Translations under genes and position numbers: made by a program
The notes under the pieces: generated by a model
Seen by the model: the letters and a program-made list of their open reading frames with translations, nothing else
What the model was told of the DNA's origin: nothing
The model's database searches: none
Part shown: positions 33,812 through 41,744 of the stretch, piece by piece
Numbering within the stretch: position 1 is the stretch's first letter
How the letters are laid out: each line of letters opens with the position of its first letter
Source of the DNA: Jonesiaceae bacterium BS-20
GTDB taxonomy: Bacteria; Actinomycetota; Actinomycetes; Actinomycetales; Cellulomonadaceae
Reading direction: 5' to 3'
Length of the DNA stretch: 64,000 nucleotides
Assembly: GCA_039995105.1 (NCBI GenBank)
Contig: CP146203.1
Span: 310,001-374,000 of the forward strand

Positions 33812-34132
33812 TTCGTCCATGCATTACTAGCAACGAGGAAAGCCCAAGATGCGGCCGCAGAAAAACTCGGCCGCACACGTACGAGTTTGGAAACAGAAAT
33901 AGAAAAGTACCTGGTCATCTTTGACCAGGCACTCAAATCCGGGTGGACGAAAGCACAACTCACCGAGGCAGGATTCTACGATCCGGTTCGGCTCAGCCCT
34001 CCCAAGAGGGCACCACGTGCAAGAACGAAACCAACACCTCAACCCCCGCTCCAGGACCAACCAGGCGACGGTGTTTCAAGTGCAGCTGTCCACGACCCAA
34101 CAGACCAACAAGAGGCCCACCACGAATCGTAA
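33812..34132 (+). pseudogene. 5'-truncated copy of the 41685-42023 gene
   Basis: Encodes NEFVHALLATRKAQDAAAEKLGRT to HHES, about 85% identical to the gene at 41685-42023 on the other strand. The start codon and first residues are missing; TGA lies immediately upstream in frame. An internal ATG at 33887 could make a short product. The inverted copies continue together to about 34239, so the duplicated block is about 430 bp and includes non-coding DNA. Confidence 0.7.
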
Positions 34133-34160
34133 CCAAGGCTGTGGGTCAGGTGCACTTGAC
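34073..34160. repeat. 88-bp inverted-arm element, copy 1
   Basis: Arms GTTTCAAGTGCAGCTGTCC and its near-complement GGTCAGGTGCACTTGAC lie at 34073-34093 and 34141-34160 with a 47-bp spacer. The same architecture and total length recur at 41657 and 43221. Overlaps the 3' end of the duplicated gene. Confidence 0.7.
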
Positions 34161-34246
34161 AGCGATTTCCACATTGTGGGCGGGTGGACACCGAAGGCTT
34201 TATGTCGGGCCGTCCCCACTGTGGTAATCGCGCAGTAAAAGCAGTG

Positions 34247-34281
34247 CTGGTGGGTGCCCACGCTTTTCGGGCACCCACCAG
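34247..34281. terminator. Perfect 13-bp hairpin between converging fragments
   Basis: CTGGTGGGTGCCC and GGGCACCCACCAG close a CGCTTTTC-containing loop. A variant follows the intact resolvase's IS copy at 39488. Probably the shared terminator of the resolvase unit; A/T-rich sequence follows on the minus strand. Confidence 0.7.
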
Positions 34282-34297
34282 GTCAGTTCATATCTAC

Positions 34298-34423
34298 AGT
34301 TTCTTTCACTTCTGTGGCTCGCAAGGGTGCGAGCCACAGAAGACTTACCAACACCTAAGACCTTCGCAATGTGCGTCAGTGTCTGTCCACGGGAATACAG
34401 TGACTCCACATTGATGCCCTCTT
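34298..34423 (-). pseudogene. Resolvase 3' remnant
   Basis: Encodes SRGQTLTHIAKVLGVGKSSVARTLAS, nearly identical to the C-terminal HTH of the resolvase at 37634-38215, then loses frame. The catalytic domain is absent. It is in inverted orientation relative to the intact gene, consistent with duplication of a resolvase plus terminator plus 430-bp block followed by decay. Confidence 0.75.
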
Positions 34424-34517
34424 GTAGTGAAGTTTCTTATGACATTCTAGAAATTTTATTTATACACGATTAACATATTGTGTTGGTATAGCAACGTATA
34501 TGGAGGTCTAGAGGACT

Positions 34518-34568
34518 ATGACTAAGATAGGTAGCATCCTGATTGAGATGAAAATTTCATCGGCTTGA
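34518..34568 (+). CDS. Possible 16-residue upstream ORF
   Basis: MTKIGSILIEMKISSA, ATG preceded by AGAGGAC and GGAGG, ending 16 bp before the bacteriocin-like gene. It could be a leader ORF or a small peptide of the locus. Evidence is only position and RBS. Confidence 0.3.
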   Translation: MTKIGSILIEMKISSA

Positions 34569-34584
34569 CTCAAAGGAGTGTTAA

Positions 34585-34872
34585 GTGAAAAAGAAACTCT
34601 CAATGATCGCTGCATCGTGTTTGGTGGCGGCGGGGATGATCGCAGTCCCAGTCTCTGCAGCCAACGCATCAACCGCGTGTGATGGTGTGACAATCAAGAT
34701 CAATGGCACAGCAGGCGGTGAACCTGCTTCTTGGGCATATGGGCACTCACACCTAACAGGCAAGCACTACGTTGGGGCGACCACTTCGAATAAGTTGTGG
34801 TACTGGTACGCAGACAACGATAATGGGTCCACGGATAAGCCGGACACCTATTACGGAGTACGCCAGTGCTAG
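34585..34872 (+). CDS. Secreted small two-cysteine peptide, candidate lactococcin-972-like bacteriocin
   Basis: 95 residues. Classical Sec signal MKKKLSMIAASCLVAAGMIA with a probable cut after ANA (about 29). The mature 66-residue peptide has just two Cys, near its N-terminus (TACDG) and as the last residue (GVRQC), and is rich in Trp, Tyr, Gly and His (SWAYGHSHLTGKHYVGAT, KLWYWYADN). Spacing of GG...WAYG...H followed by YYG near the end recalls lactococcin-972-family bacteriocins, which are Sec-exported and paired with membrane/ABC immunity genes. GTG start with AAGGAG. Low GC against its surroundings. Similarity is weak and function inferred. Confidence 0.6.
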   Translation: MKKKLSMIAASCLVAAGMIAVPVSAANASTACDGVTIKINGTAGGEPASWAYGHSHLTGKHYVGATTSNKLWYWYADNDNGSTDKPDTYYGVRQC

Positions 34873-35351
34873 ATTTGCCAAGTAAGGGCATGGCTGCGTG
34901 CATGATGTTTTTGTGCGCAGCCATGCTAACTGCATGTACACAAGGTCCATCCTTAGGTGATGGAGCAGACGAAGATATGATTCCAGCAGGCGTACCACCG
35001 ATGATGGTGGACGCCAGTAAGACGGTATCGACTCCAATAGCAGACTTGACACTAGAACACTGCCTTGGCAACCCAGACGTGCAAAACGCTATGGCTCAAA
35101 CTACGGACTGTTCAGAACCAGGAGCTTTTGAGATCTTGGGAATTGCAACACTTGGAGAGGGAGCACCGGCAGCAAAACCAGATGGTGCAACCCAAGATCA
35201 GTTAGCGTTCAAAGTTTGTGATGTGTTCTACGAAGACTGGGCAAAAGAACACGGGGCTTCTGCTGCGGCGCTATTCAAAACCATCGTGATCTCTGACGAT
35301 TGGAATGGACCAAGTACAGCGTTAGTCTGCGGTGGTCGTTCACAGTCATGA
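34866..35351 (+). CDS. Lipoprotein encoded after the bacteriocin-like gene, candidate immunity protein
   Basis: 161 residues. Signal peptide with lipobox LTAC (about residue 24: MFLCAAMLTACTQGP). The mature part is acidic, with four Cys (EHCLGNPD, TTDCSEPG, FKVCDVFYEDW, ALVCGGRSQS) that could form two disulfides. GTG 34866 overlaps the peptide gene's stop and has GGAG seven bases upstream, so translation is coupled. No family recognised. Position between a secreted peptide and its ABC genes suggests immunity or peptide binding. Confidence 0.6.
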   Translation: MLDLPSKGMAACMMFLCAAMLTACTQGPSLGDGADEDMIPAGVPPMMVDASKTVSTPIADLTLEHCLGNPDVQNAMAQTTDCSEPGAFEILGIATLGEGAPAAKPDGATQDQLAFKVCDVFYEDWAKEHGASAAALFKTIVISDDWNGPSTALVCGGRSQS

Positions 35352-36256
35352 ACCCGGGGCCTATGGCATTAGATTTTGAGGATGTAACTATACGTCGTGG
35401 GCGCCGCGCTTTAGTGAGCTCCGTATCCTTCAGTGTTCTCCCGGGCACAGTACATGCCCTACTTGGCCACAATGGGGCAGGGAAAACTACGCTCATGCGG
35501 GCTCTTGCTGGGCTCATTGACTTACATTCTGGAGCCATACGGAGTTCACACCAGACTGAAGTACTTTTCGTTGGCGACAGGTACCCGGCAGACGTAAGTG
35601 TTGAGGAAATCATCGAATATAGGTCCCGGGTTTTGGGGAATGTAGATCCAACGACTGCGGTGCAAGCTACTGGGGTGAGTGATTTTCTGCGTTCAAAAGG
35701 TTCGACGCTATCCACAGGCATGGCACAACGACTTTCAATAACGTTGGCTTTAATGACTGGGACTCAGATACTGGTACTTGATGAGCCAACCGCAGGTCTT
35801 GACCCACAGGGCGTCCAGCAATTACGACAGATCATCACCGGCCTGCGCAATGAGGGCAGAACCATCTTGGTTTGTTCACATGACCTGGCCGAACTAGAAA
35901 TTATCTGTGAAAGTGTTACCTGTTTACGTGGAGGTGAGCTTTCTGCGAGCGGGAAAGTTTCAGAAGTATCAGAGAATCTTCCCAAGGCAGGGCATATCTT
36001 GCGGACCCAAGATGATCAGCTGGCCTATCACCGGCTAATCGAAATGGGATTGAGCGCAGAGAAAGTTGCACGAGGGATCCGTATTGATATGGACATTCCC
36101 ATCGCCCGAGCTATAGAAGTCTTATCGAGTGAGGTCGAAGTTTCCGAAGTTTCCGTCGACAGAGGACTGTTCTCCCGAATCTACGATAGATACGGTGCGG
36201 CGCCAGAACCGAACACCAGGAGGGCTCGTGCTAAGCACAACCGGCAGTTCCGTTAA
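35348..36256 (+). CDS. ABC-2-type exporter ATPase of the bacteriocin-like operon
   Basis: About 302 residues. Walker A GHNGAGKTT, Q-loop region, signature LSTGMAQRLS, Walker B ILVLDEPTAGLD, switch His in LVCSHDLAELE; then a C-terminal extension (GHILRTQDDQLAYHRLIEMG to DRYGAAPEP) typical of DrrA/CcmA-like drug or peptide exporters. ATG 35348 overlaps the lipoprotein's stop (ATGA). With the next gene it forms a half-transporter pair that could export or expel the peptide. Confidence 0.85.
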   Translation: MNPGPMALDFEDVTIRRGRRALVSSVSFSVLPGTVHALLGHNGAGKTTLMRALAGLIDLHSGAIRSSHQTEVLFVGDRYPADVSVEEIIEYRSRVLGNVDPTTAVQATGVSDFLRSKGSTLSTGMAQRLSITLALMTGTQILVLDEPTAGLDPQGVQQLRQIITGLRNEGRTILVCSHDLAELEIICESVTCLRGGELSASGKVSEVSENLPKAGHILRTQDDQLAYHRLIEMGLSAEKVARGIRIDMDIPIARAIEVLSSEVEVSEVSVDRGLFSRIYDRYGAAPEPNTRRARAKHNRQFR

Positions 36257-37160
36257 GGACCGCTTTTCAAAGACTGCCACTGCAATCCGAGCCGAATGGT
36301 ACTGGCTATTGAAACGTCGGGCGTTCAAAATCGGTAGCTTACTTTCAGTGCTGATCGGGCTCGCCGTTCCCCTAGCGCGGTGGGCATCCACCAGTTCAAA
36401 CGTTGGCCTTGCAATTGAACAAGCCGAGAAGGATGCGGTCAAAGCAGCAGAGAGTGGCCTAGAAATTCCCTTGGAGGCCCTATACCAGGAACCGCGTTAT
36501 CCACTCGCCGTGCAATTACCGATCGATGTCGGTGCGGTGACGCTCGCAATAGGAGTTGTGTTCCTCATAACTGCCGCTCTATCAGTGGGTGCAGAATGGA
36601 GAGTAGGCACTAATCGCCTGGCATTTGCCTCTCCGAAGCACCGAGGATCCGCCATGGGAACGAGAGTGCTTACATGGTGGCTGGGAACTACCGCAGTGGG
36701 TCTTGCATCCATTGCTCTTACAATTATCGGACTTGTGTTAGTTGGGTTCAACAGAGGCTTAGCCGAAGGTCTTACCAGCACGATGATCGTAGGTTTGTTA
36801 ATAAGAGGTACCCTAGTCATCGGTGGATTAGTAACGCTGGGGGCTGGCCTGGCTACCGTCTTTAGATCAGACGTAGTAGTCGTATCCCTCGCACTGGTCT
36901 ACGTCATCACTGCAGAAATCATTCTGGTTGGACTACTCGCTGTAAGTGGGTACAGAAGCCCGGGCAACCATGCATTACTCTTCGTCGGTGCCAATGATCC
37001 CCTGGTTACAATCGACCACTCTTGCGGTCCAGCTCCCCGCTGCGACCCGGCCTATCTCCCCGTTTGGGGTTCCCCAATAATCTACTTGGTGACCGTTTTT
37101 TCAATGATTGCTCTGGTAGTAGTCGCAGTTTGGGCGACTCGGAGGCCCATCTGGAAATAG
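36228..37160 (+). CDS. ABC-2 permease of the bacteriocin-like operon
   Basis: About 310 residues with six hydrophobic segments (FKIGSLLSVLIGLAVPLARW; VDVGAVTLAIGVVFLITAAL; TTAVGLASIALTIIGLVLVGF; IVGLLIRGTLVIGGLVTLGAG; VSLALVYVITAEIILVGLLAV; IIYLVTVFSMIALVVVAVWA). GTG 36228 follows GGAGGG and overlaps the ATPase by about 29 bp. No peptidase or HlyD partner, so self-protection (immunity) is as likely as secretion, since the peptide has a Sec signal of its own. Confidence 0.78.
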   Translation: MLSTTGSSVKDRFSKTATAIRAEWYWLLKRRAFKIGSLLSVLIGLAVPLARWASTSSNVGLAIEQAEKDAVKAAESGLEIPLEALYQEPRYPLAVQLPIDVGAVTLAIGVVFLITAALSVGAEWRVGTNRLAFASPKHRGSAMGTRVLTWWLGTTAVGLASIALTIIGLVLVGFNRGLAEGLTSTMIVGLLIRGTLVIGGLVTLGAGLATVFRSDVVVVSLALVYVITAEIILVGLLAVSGYRSPGNHALLFVGANDPLVTIDHSCGPAPRCDPAYLPVWGSPIIYLVTVFSMIALVVVAVWATRRPIWK

Positions 37161-37633
37161 GAGGGAGAGTAACACGGCGCTGACCCTGAGGATACAAGAG
37201 AGTCGGCTGGTAAACCCATGAGACCTGGCATCAAGCACCAAGAGGCTATCCAGAGCCAAGCCAAAGGCGCTATCAAGCGTAAGCCCAACACCCGCACCCG
37301 CTGAGGCCTGGGCCCCAACCACTACTTTTGCTCAAGTACGGTTCGCTGTTGTTCGATAGAACGAGAATATCTACAACAGAAAGCCCAAACATTCGTCCTT
37401 TGGGTATCTAACCTAACCCAACGTTTGGCCCAAATGGCCCAAATTTAAGTCCAGCAAGTAGCGCAAATAACAAAGAAATCCAGAAGCGAGTGTCGAAGCA
37501 ACTTGGCAGACCCCACAGGTAGGTTTCGGTCCCGAAACCTAGGACCGAAACCTAGCTGTCCCAAAACACCATCCCAACCGTTTATGGGTAGCCACAATAG
37601 ACTGGCAACCAGGTATCGGTTAGGAGAAACAAA
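37161..37633. other. Gene-free region with a candidate resolvase site
   Basis: 473 bp between the ABC permease and the resolvase. Contains the inverted repeat at 37520-37554 and several GCCCAAA repeats near 37416-37445. No ORF with an RBS. Presumably holds the resolvase promoter and recombination site. Confidence 0.5.
37520..37554. repeat. 13-bp perfect inverted repeat upstream of the resolvase
   Basis: TAGGTTTCGGTCC and GGACCGAAACCTA, spacer CGAAACCTA, about 80 bp before the resolvase start. The spacer repeats part of the arm (CGAAACCTAG), giving three copies in 35 bp. Typical position for a res/operator site. Confidence 0.6.
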
Positions 37634-38215
37634 TTGAGCACCATCATTGGGTACGCACGCGTTTCTACACGCGAGCAGAATCCCGACGCGCAGGCGTCTG
37701 AGCTGCGTACTGCTGGGGCAATACGGGTCTTTGTTGATCACGGCGAATCAAGCCGTACTGGCGACCGCGCGCAGTGGCAAGCATGCCTGGACTACTTGCG
37801 CGAGGGTGACACCTTAGTCATCCGGGCGCTTGACCAAATAGCTGGCACTGAGCAGATGGCCATCGAGTTAATCCATGATCTAGGTAAGCGCGGTGTGCGG
37901 TTGAAGAGTTTAACTGAACCGTTCCTGGACGTTGATACCAGCTCACCGATGGGCGAAGCCGTCGTCGGCATCATGGCCGTACTCGCGCAGCTGCGCGTCG
38001 CCACAATTCGGGAGAGCACCCACCGTGGCCTTGCCCATGCCAGGGCCCAAGGCCGTGTTGGCGGCAGGCCATCTGTTATGACGCCAGAGCGCATCACAGC
38101 AGCAGTGCAGATGCGTACCCAGGGACAGACACTGGCGTACATTGCAAAGGTCCTAGGCGTTGGTAAATCTTCTGTAGCTCGCGCCCTTGCGAAGACAGAA
38201 GTGAAAAAACTGTAG
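37634..38215 (+). CDS. Serine recombinase (resolvase/invertase)
   Basis: 193 residues. N-terminal catalytic domain with IIGYARVSTREQNPDAQ (nucleophile Ser about residue 10), LVIRALDQIAGT, MAVLAQLRVATIRESTHRGLAHARAQG and C-terminal HTH (GQTLAYIAKVLGVGKSSVARAL). Length and order are Tn3-resolvase/Hin-Pin type. TTG start with AGGAG. It follows the inverted repeat at 37520. Canonical RLxR of the catalytic site reads as RALDQIAG here, which is unusual. May resolve cointegrates or invert segments of this region. Confidence 0.88.
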   Translation: MSTIIGYARVSTREQNPDAQASELRTAGAIRVFVDHGESSRTGDRAQWQACLDYLREGDTLVIRALDQIAGTEQMAIELIHDLGKRGVRLKSLTEPFLDVDTSSPMGEAVVGIMAVLAQLRVATIRESTHRGLAHARAQGRVGGRPSVMTPERITAAVQMRTQGQTLAYIAKVLGVGKSSVARALAKTEVKKL

Positions 38216-38258
38216 ACATGAACTGACCTTGACTGGGTCCCTGTTAGCAGTCCAGCGT

Positions 38259-39101
38259 CTATGCGGGTACTGGTTTAGGGTGGTTGACCTGGGTGTCCCA
38301 GGCTTCGTTCGGTGTGAGACCGCCGAGTGCTCCGTGTGGTCGTGTTTGATTGTAGATCTGCTTGTACTCATTTGCCAAATATTTAGCTTCGGCCATGGTT
38401 TCAATGATTTCTTGAGACAGTTGTTCCCTACGGAATTGGGCATTGAACGACTCGATGAATCCGTTTTGCCAAGGAGAACCAGGCTCGATAAACGCGGTCT
38501 TGACCCCGGCTTTCCCGCACCACTTGATCAAGGTTTGAGCTGTGAATTCTGGGCCGTTATCGCACCGAATAAACGTGGGGTGGATCCCAGTTTCAGCGAT
38601 GATGTTCTCCAGGACCGCGACAACATCTGGGGCAGTAAAAGACCGGCGTGGGATGATCGCCAGGGACTTGCGGGTGGATTCATCGATGACGTTGAAGAAC
38701 TTGATGTGACGGCCATCAGTGGTGACGTCGGATTGAAAGTCGAAGCTGATCACGTGCATGGGGTACTGGGCCACCAACCGGTCATGAGCGCCAGCGTTAG
38801 GGCCCGTGCGACGCTTCTTGCGGGCCTTTGGCTTACACACTAGCCCTTCCATGCACCAGCACCTGCGCACCCGCTTAGGGTTCAGGGCCTTGCCTGCCCA
38901 CTGGGGTTGCTTGAGCAGGTGCCAGCGCGCTTTGCGCCACCCCCACGCCGGATGCTTGGTTGCAACCTTGATCAGATCTTGGCGTAGCTGCGCCTCATCA
39001 AAAGACATGTCCGGTTTCTTCTTCCGTAACGCAGACCGGTTTTGCCCCAACACCGCACACGCAAAACGCTGTGACGCCCCAAATTTCTCCATAGCCATCA
39101 C
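38259..39101 (-). CDS. IS3 transposase orfB (DDE)
   Basis: 280 residues. DDE core: Asp in HVISFDFQSDVTTDGRHIKFFNVIDES, Asp in FIRCDNGPEFTAQ, Glu in SPWQNGFIESFNAQFRRE. N-terminal HTH_21-like part (WGWRKARWHLLKQ). IS407/IS2-like. The normal product is an OrfAB fusion: orfA reads GGA AAA TTC TGA and a -1 slip at GGGGAAAA enters this frame (ILSPEPRRRAVVMAM). Intact. Confidence 0.88.
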   Translation of the reverse strand: MMAMEKFGASQRFACAVLGQNRSALRKKKPDMSFDEAQLRQDLIKVATKHPAWGWRKARWHLLKQPQWAGKALNPKRVRRCWCMEGLVCKPKARKKRRTGPNAGAHDRLVAQYPMHVISFDFQSDVTTDGRHIKFFNVIDESTRKSLAIIPRRSFTAPDVVAVLENIIAETGIHPTFIRCDNGPEFTAQTLIKWCGKAGVKTAFIEPGSPWQNGFIESFNAQFRREQLSQEIIETMAEAKYLANEYKQIYNQTRPHGALGGLTPNEAWDTQVNHPKPVPA

Positions 39102-39127
39102 AACAGCACGACGGCGAGGTTCAGGGC

Positions 39128-39406
39128 TCAGAATTTTCCCCGGGCCACCTCATTCAAGATGTCAATCGCCAACTCTTTTTCAGCCAGTAACCGCTTGAGC
39201 CGGGCGTTTTCCTTCTCAAGATCCTTCACCTGCCTAGTGGCTTGGGCTTTACCCTCGGACCCGTACTGATTCAGCCACCGATACCAGGTCGCTTCGGTGA
39301 TTTCGAGTTCCTTGATAACCTCGATCATCGTTGATCCATTGTTCAACATTTTTTGGCCCAACCGGACCTTAGCAATGACCTGCTCGGGTGTGTGACGACG
39401 TGCCAT
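39128..39406 (-). CDS. IS3 transposase orfA
   Basis: 92 residues. HTH (ARRHTPEQVIAKVRLGQKMLNNGSTMIEVIKELEITEATWYRWLNQYG) plus coiled-coil LEKENARLKRLLAEKELAIDIL. ATG 39406 is preferred; a longer frame to 39442 lies over the terminal repeat region. Works with orfB by frameshifting. Confidence 0.87.
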   Translation of the reverse strand: MARRHTPEQVIAKVRLGQKMLNNGSTMIEVIKELEITEATWYRWLNQYGSEGKAQATRQVKDLEKENARLKRLLAEKELAIDILNEVARGKF

Positions 39407-39485
39407 GATTCTGTGATTCCTCCAACGACCATTATCGGTCATAAGACTCTCATACTCGCTGGACCTCTACACAGGGCCCCAACCA

Positions 39486-39843
39486 ACCTGGTGGGCGCCC
39501 AAAAAGCGAGGGCACCCACCAGCACTATTTTTTACTGCGCGATTACCACAGTGGGGACGGCCCGAGATTTTGCCTACGGTCGCCACCCGCCCACATTGAT
39601 GGATAAATCCCACCACATTCTGATGCACCAAAGGTACGATTATTTCGCGCGTACGACCACCTTGCGGTAGTGCTGCGCTACAACGAACTGCGTGGGAACG
39701 GAAGGCGTATGGGCTAACTCGAGGGTGCCCTGACTCGACCTGGGGTACATCGTATGATCCATCCCAGATTTGATAGTCCCTTATACCGCCTGCTGACAGA
39801 ATGGACTTGGGAGATAAGAACCATGACTGTTAGCTGAGATTAT
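39486..39843. other. Gene-free stretch with hairpin and a truncated copy of the repeated block
   Basis: 39488-39522 is the resolvase terminator hairpin (one mismatch) followed by CACTATTTTTTA. 39532-39596 matches the non-coding end of the 430-bp repeated block (TTACTGCGCGATTACCACAG...). The rest shows no gene. AT-rich and mosaic. Confidence 0.6.
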
Positions 39844-40218
39844 CTACTTGTGGGTAAGCCTAGGGTGCAGGAGAAAGCCCGCAAGAGCAAAGAGAACCAG
39901 TGAAACAACTGGGATGAGGAATCGCCCTGTTGTTGTAACCGCAGAAAATACCACCACGCCCCCCGTGGCAAAAGCTGCTCCAAGACCAGCAGTAGCCGAG
40001 GTGATATTCCTGCTCATCCTTTCAGGTGAACGTCGAGATATGAGTTGCACAGCTCCTGTGAGCGCTATGGCCCCCAAAGCAGCAATGCATCCAGTGACAG
40101 CACCGAGAAATCCCAGCCATCCAGTCCACCCGCTTTGTAGACCCATCGCAATGCCAATGCTCCCGCCTACCCCCATAGCGCCGATTATTGAACCGACTAT
40201 TAATAATGATTTTCTCAT
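39844..40218 (-). CDS. Small four-helix membrane protein, unknown
   Basis: 124 residues with four hydrophobic helices (LLIVGSIIGAMGVGGSIGIAMGL; WLGFLGAVTGCIAALGAIALTGAVQL; ATAGLGAAFATGGVVVFSAV; FLIPVVSLVLFALAGFLL) and a basic C-terminus. It lies 48 bp downstream of the split secreted protein gene, same strand. Small membrane proteins next to secreted effectors are often immunity proteins; here that is only inference. Confidence 0.6.
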   Translation of the reverse strand: MRKSLLIVGSIIGAMGVGGSIGIAMGLQSGWTGWLGFLGAVTGCIAALGAIALTGAVQLISRRSPERMSRNITSATAGLGAAFATGGVVVFSAVTTTGRFLIPVVSLVLFALAGFLLHPRLTHK

Positions 40219-40266
40219 CCAAACCTGCCTGTCAATTGATTGGACAAACTAAACACATATTCGCTC

Positions 40267-41370
40267 TCAACCGTTCTTAATTTTGTTCGCGAATTCAGTC
40301 CACTTCTGGATTGCTCCTGATCGGTAAAAAGCGTTATTCACCACGAATGAAATGTTAACCACGTATGCGCTGATCAGGAGGTGGTTAGCACCCCCAACGG
40401 GCTGAAACGTAAAATTGACGTAAGAGCCTAATTGATCAATGTGGTTCTTCGTCGCTTTGAATTTGAATCCAATCCACATATGGAGTGAGTTATAGACCTC
40501 CTTGTCGAAAGTGCATTCGAAGTTCAGCACTCCGACCTTGAGCGGTAGTTTTTGTCCTGCTGTAGGAAATGCTTTTGGTGCCCCAGTTACAGGGAAGTAG
40601 CAATTGAAGCATTTCTTGAGCAAGGCGCGCGCCTGCTGAGAGTTCTTGCTTCCCGTCGGGAATTTGTACGAGTATGTCCAGGCGGGGTCCGCTACCACAG
40701 GGAAACTGATGTTCGGATTCGAAAGGTCAACATGTTGAGTGAGGGTATTTTCGTTCCATGTGAAGCTAGTTGGCACTTCCTTGCCCTCAGAATCGATAGC
40801 CCATGGTTCGAGTATTGATCCATAGAGTTAATCACCGATCAAGTAATAGATCCCATCGGCATCCAGAAACTCGGTTCCTACCGGAACATCGAAAGTGTAG
40901 TCATAACTTGTTGGAGAGTCAGGTCCTCCGATAATAGTAATTACTCGGGCACCAATGTTCGTCGGTTGCACAAGTGCTGATACGTCTGTTGCATTGGTCG
41001 CAAAGGAAGAAATGCCGTCCTGCTCACCGATCAGATCCGTTGCATAGTCTATCGTGAACTCTACTCCCTCTGCGGAAATCTCATCAGTATTAAGGTCATC
41101 GATAGCCACTTTTGGCCCAGTTATCGTGTCTGCACCTCCGGGATCAGAATTAGTTGTGGGTTCAACGATTAAATCAACTGGACTTGTATCACTTGCAGTT
41201 TCTGTCAGAACCTCTGGTACAAGATTTTCCAGTAGCGCATGGGCTTCCGCGACTTCTAAATCATTGGCACTTCGTACAGGACTAGACGCTGCAGAAATTG
41301 CCGCTCCTGAAAAAACTAACGAAACCGCTAATGCAACCGAAACGATGCGTGGATTTACAGAATGAAACAC
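40267..41370 (-). pseudogene. Secreted protein with an internal ochre stop
   Basis: MFHSVNPRIVSVALAVSLVF signal peptide (cut near ISAASS), acidic linker, then a beta-rich domain ending IYYLIGD. TAA at 40828-40830 interrupts, and the same frame continues LYGSILEPWAIDSEGKEVPTSFTWNENTLTQHVDLSNPNISFPVVADPAWTY. Such FPVVADP segments mark a conserved N-terminal module of secreted actinobacterial proteins with variable C-terminal parts. The C-terminal 110 residues (with KKCFNCYF) match nothing I know. One stop codon apart, both halves are intact, so the loss is recent or the stop is suppressed. Confidence 0.65.
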
Positions 41371-41528
41371 AAAACCCCCTCATTGGGACTATGAACACGA
41401 AACATGCGAGTACGTCCAGTACTCCAATAGGAGCGTAATACACATAGGTGCCGCTGACTATAGATCGACGTACCCTGAAGTGTTTATTTTCCTGAGGAGA
41501 ATTAATGTAAAAGGAATTTCTATCTGCC

Positions 41529-41572
41529 TTGGTTGTTGGTAGACCTAAACTACAAGGTTCACCAACGACCAA
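41529..41572. terminator. Imperfect hairpin after the 41685 gene
   Basis: TTGGTTGTTGGTAGACC and GGTTCACCAACGACCAA pair over 15 of 17 positions around CTACAA. Could terminate the minus-strand gene at 41685 or the plus-strand side. Confidence 0.45.
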
Positions 41573-41656
41573 GACTGATTACTGCGCGATTACCACAGTG
41601 GGGACAGCCCGACATAAAGCCTTCGGTGTCCACCCGCCCACAATGTGGAAATCGCG

Positions 41657-41744
41657 GTCAAGTGCACCTGACCCACAGCCTTGGTTACGACTCGTGGTGA
41701 GACTCTTGTTGATCTGTTGGGTTGTGGACAGCTGCACTTGAAAC
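41657..41744. repeat. 88-bp inverted-arm element, copy 2
   Basis: Arms 41657-41676 and 41724-41744 with a 47-bp spacer; inverted relative to copy 1 as part of the 430-bp duplicated block. The GTGGACAGCTGCACTTGAAA arm overlaps the last codons of the 41685-42023 gene. Confidence 0.7.

Larger units (their letters stand above)
38229..39485 (-). mobile_element. IS3-family insertion sequence with 3-bp target duplication
   Basis: Ends share CTGTnnnnAGKTCCAGCG (left TTGACTGGGTCCCTGTTAGC; right reverse strand TGGTTGGGGCCCTGTGTAGA). Flanks are ACC on both sides (38226-38228, 39486-39488). Deleting element and one ACC restores ACTGACCTGGTGGG, the uninterrupted order seen in reverse at 34281-34310, which fixes the insertion point just after the resolvase gene. 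Two ORFs in the minus sense. Confidence 0.9.
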
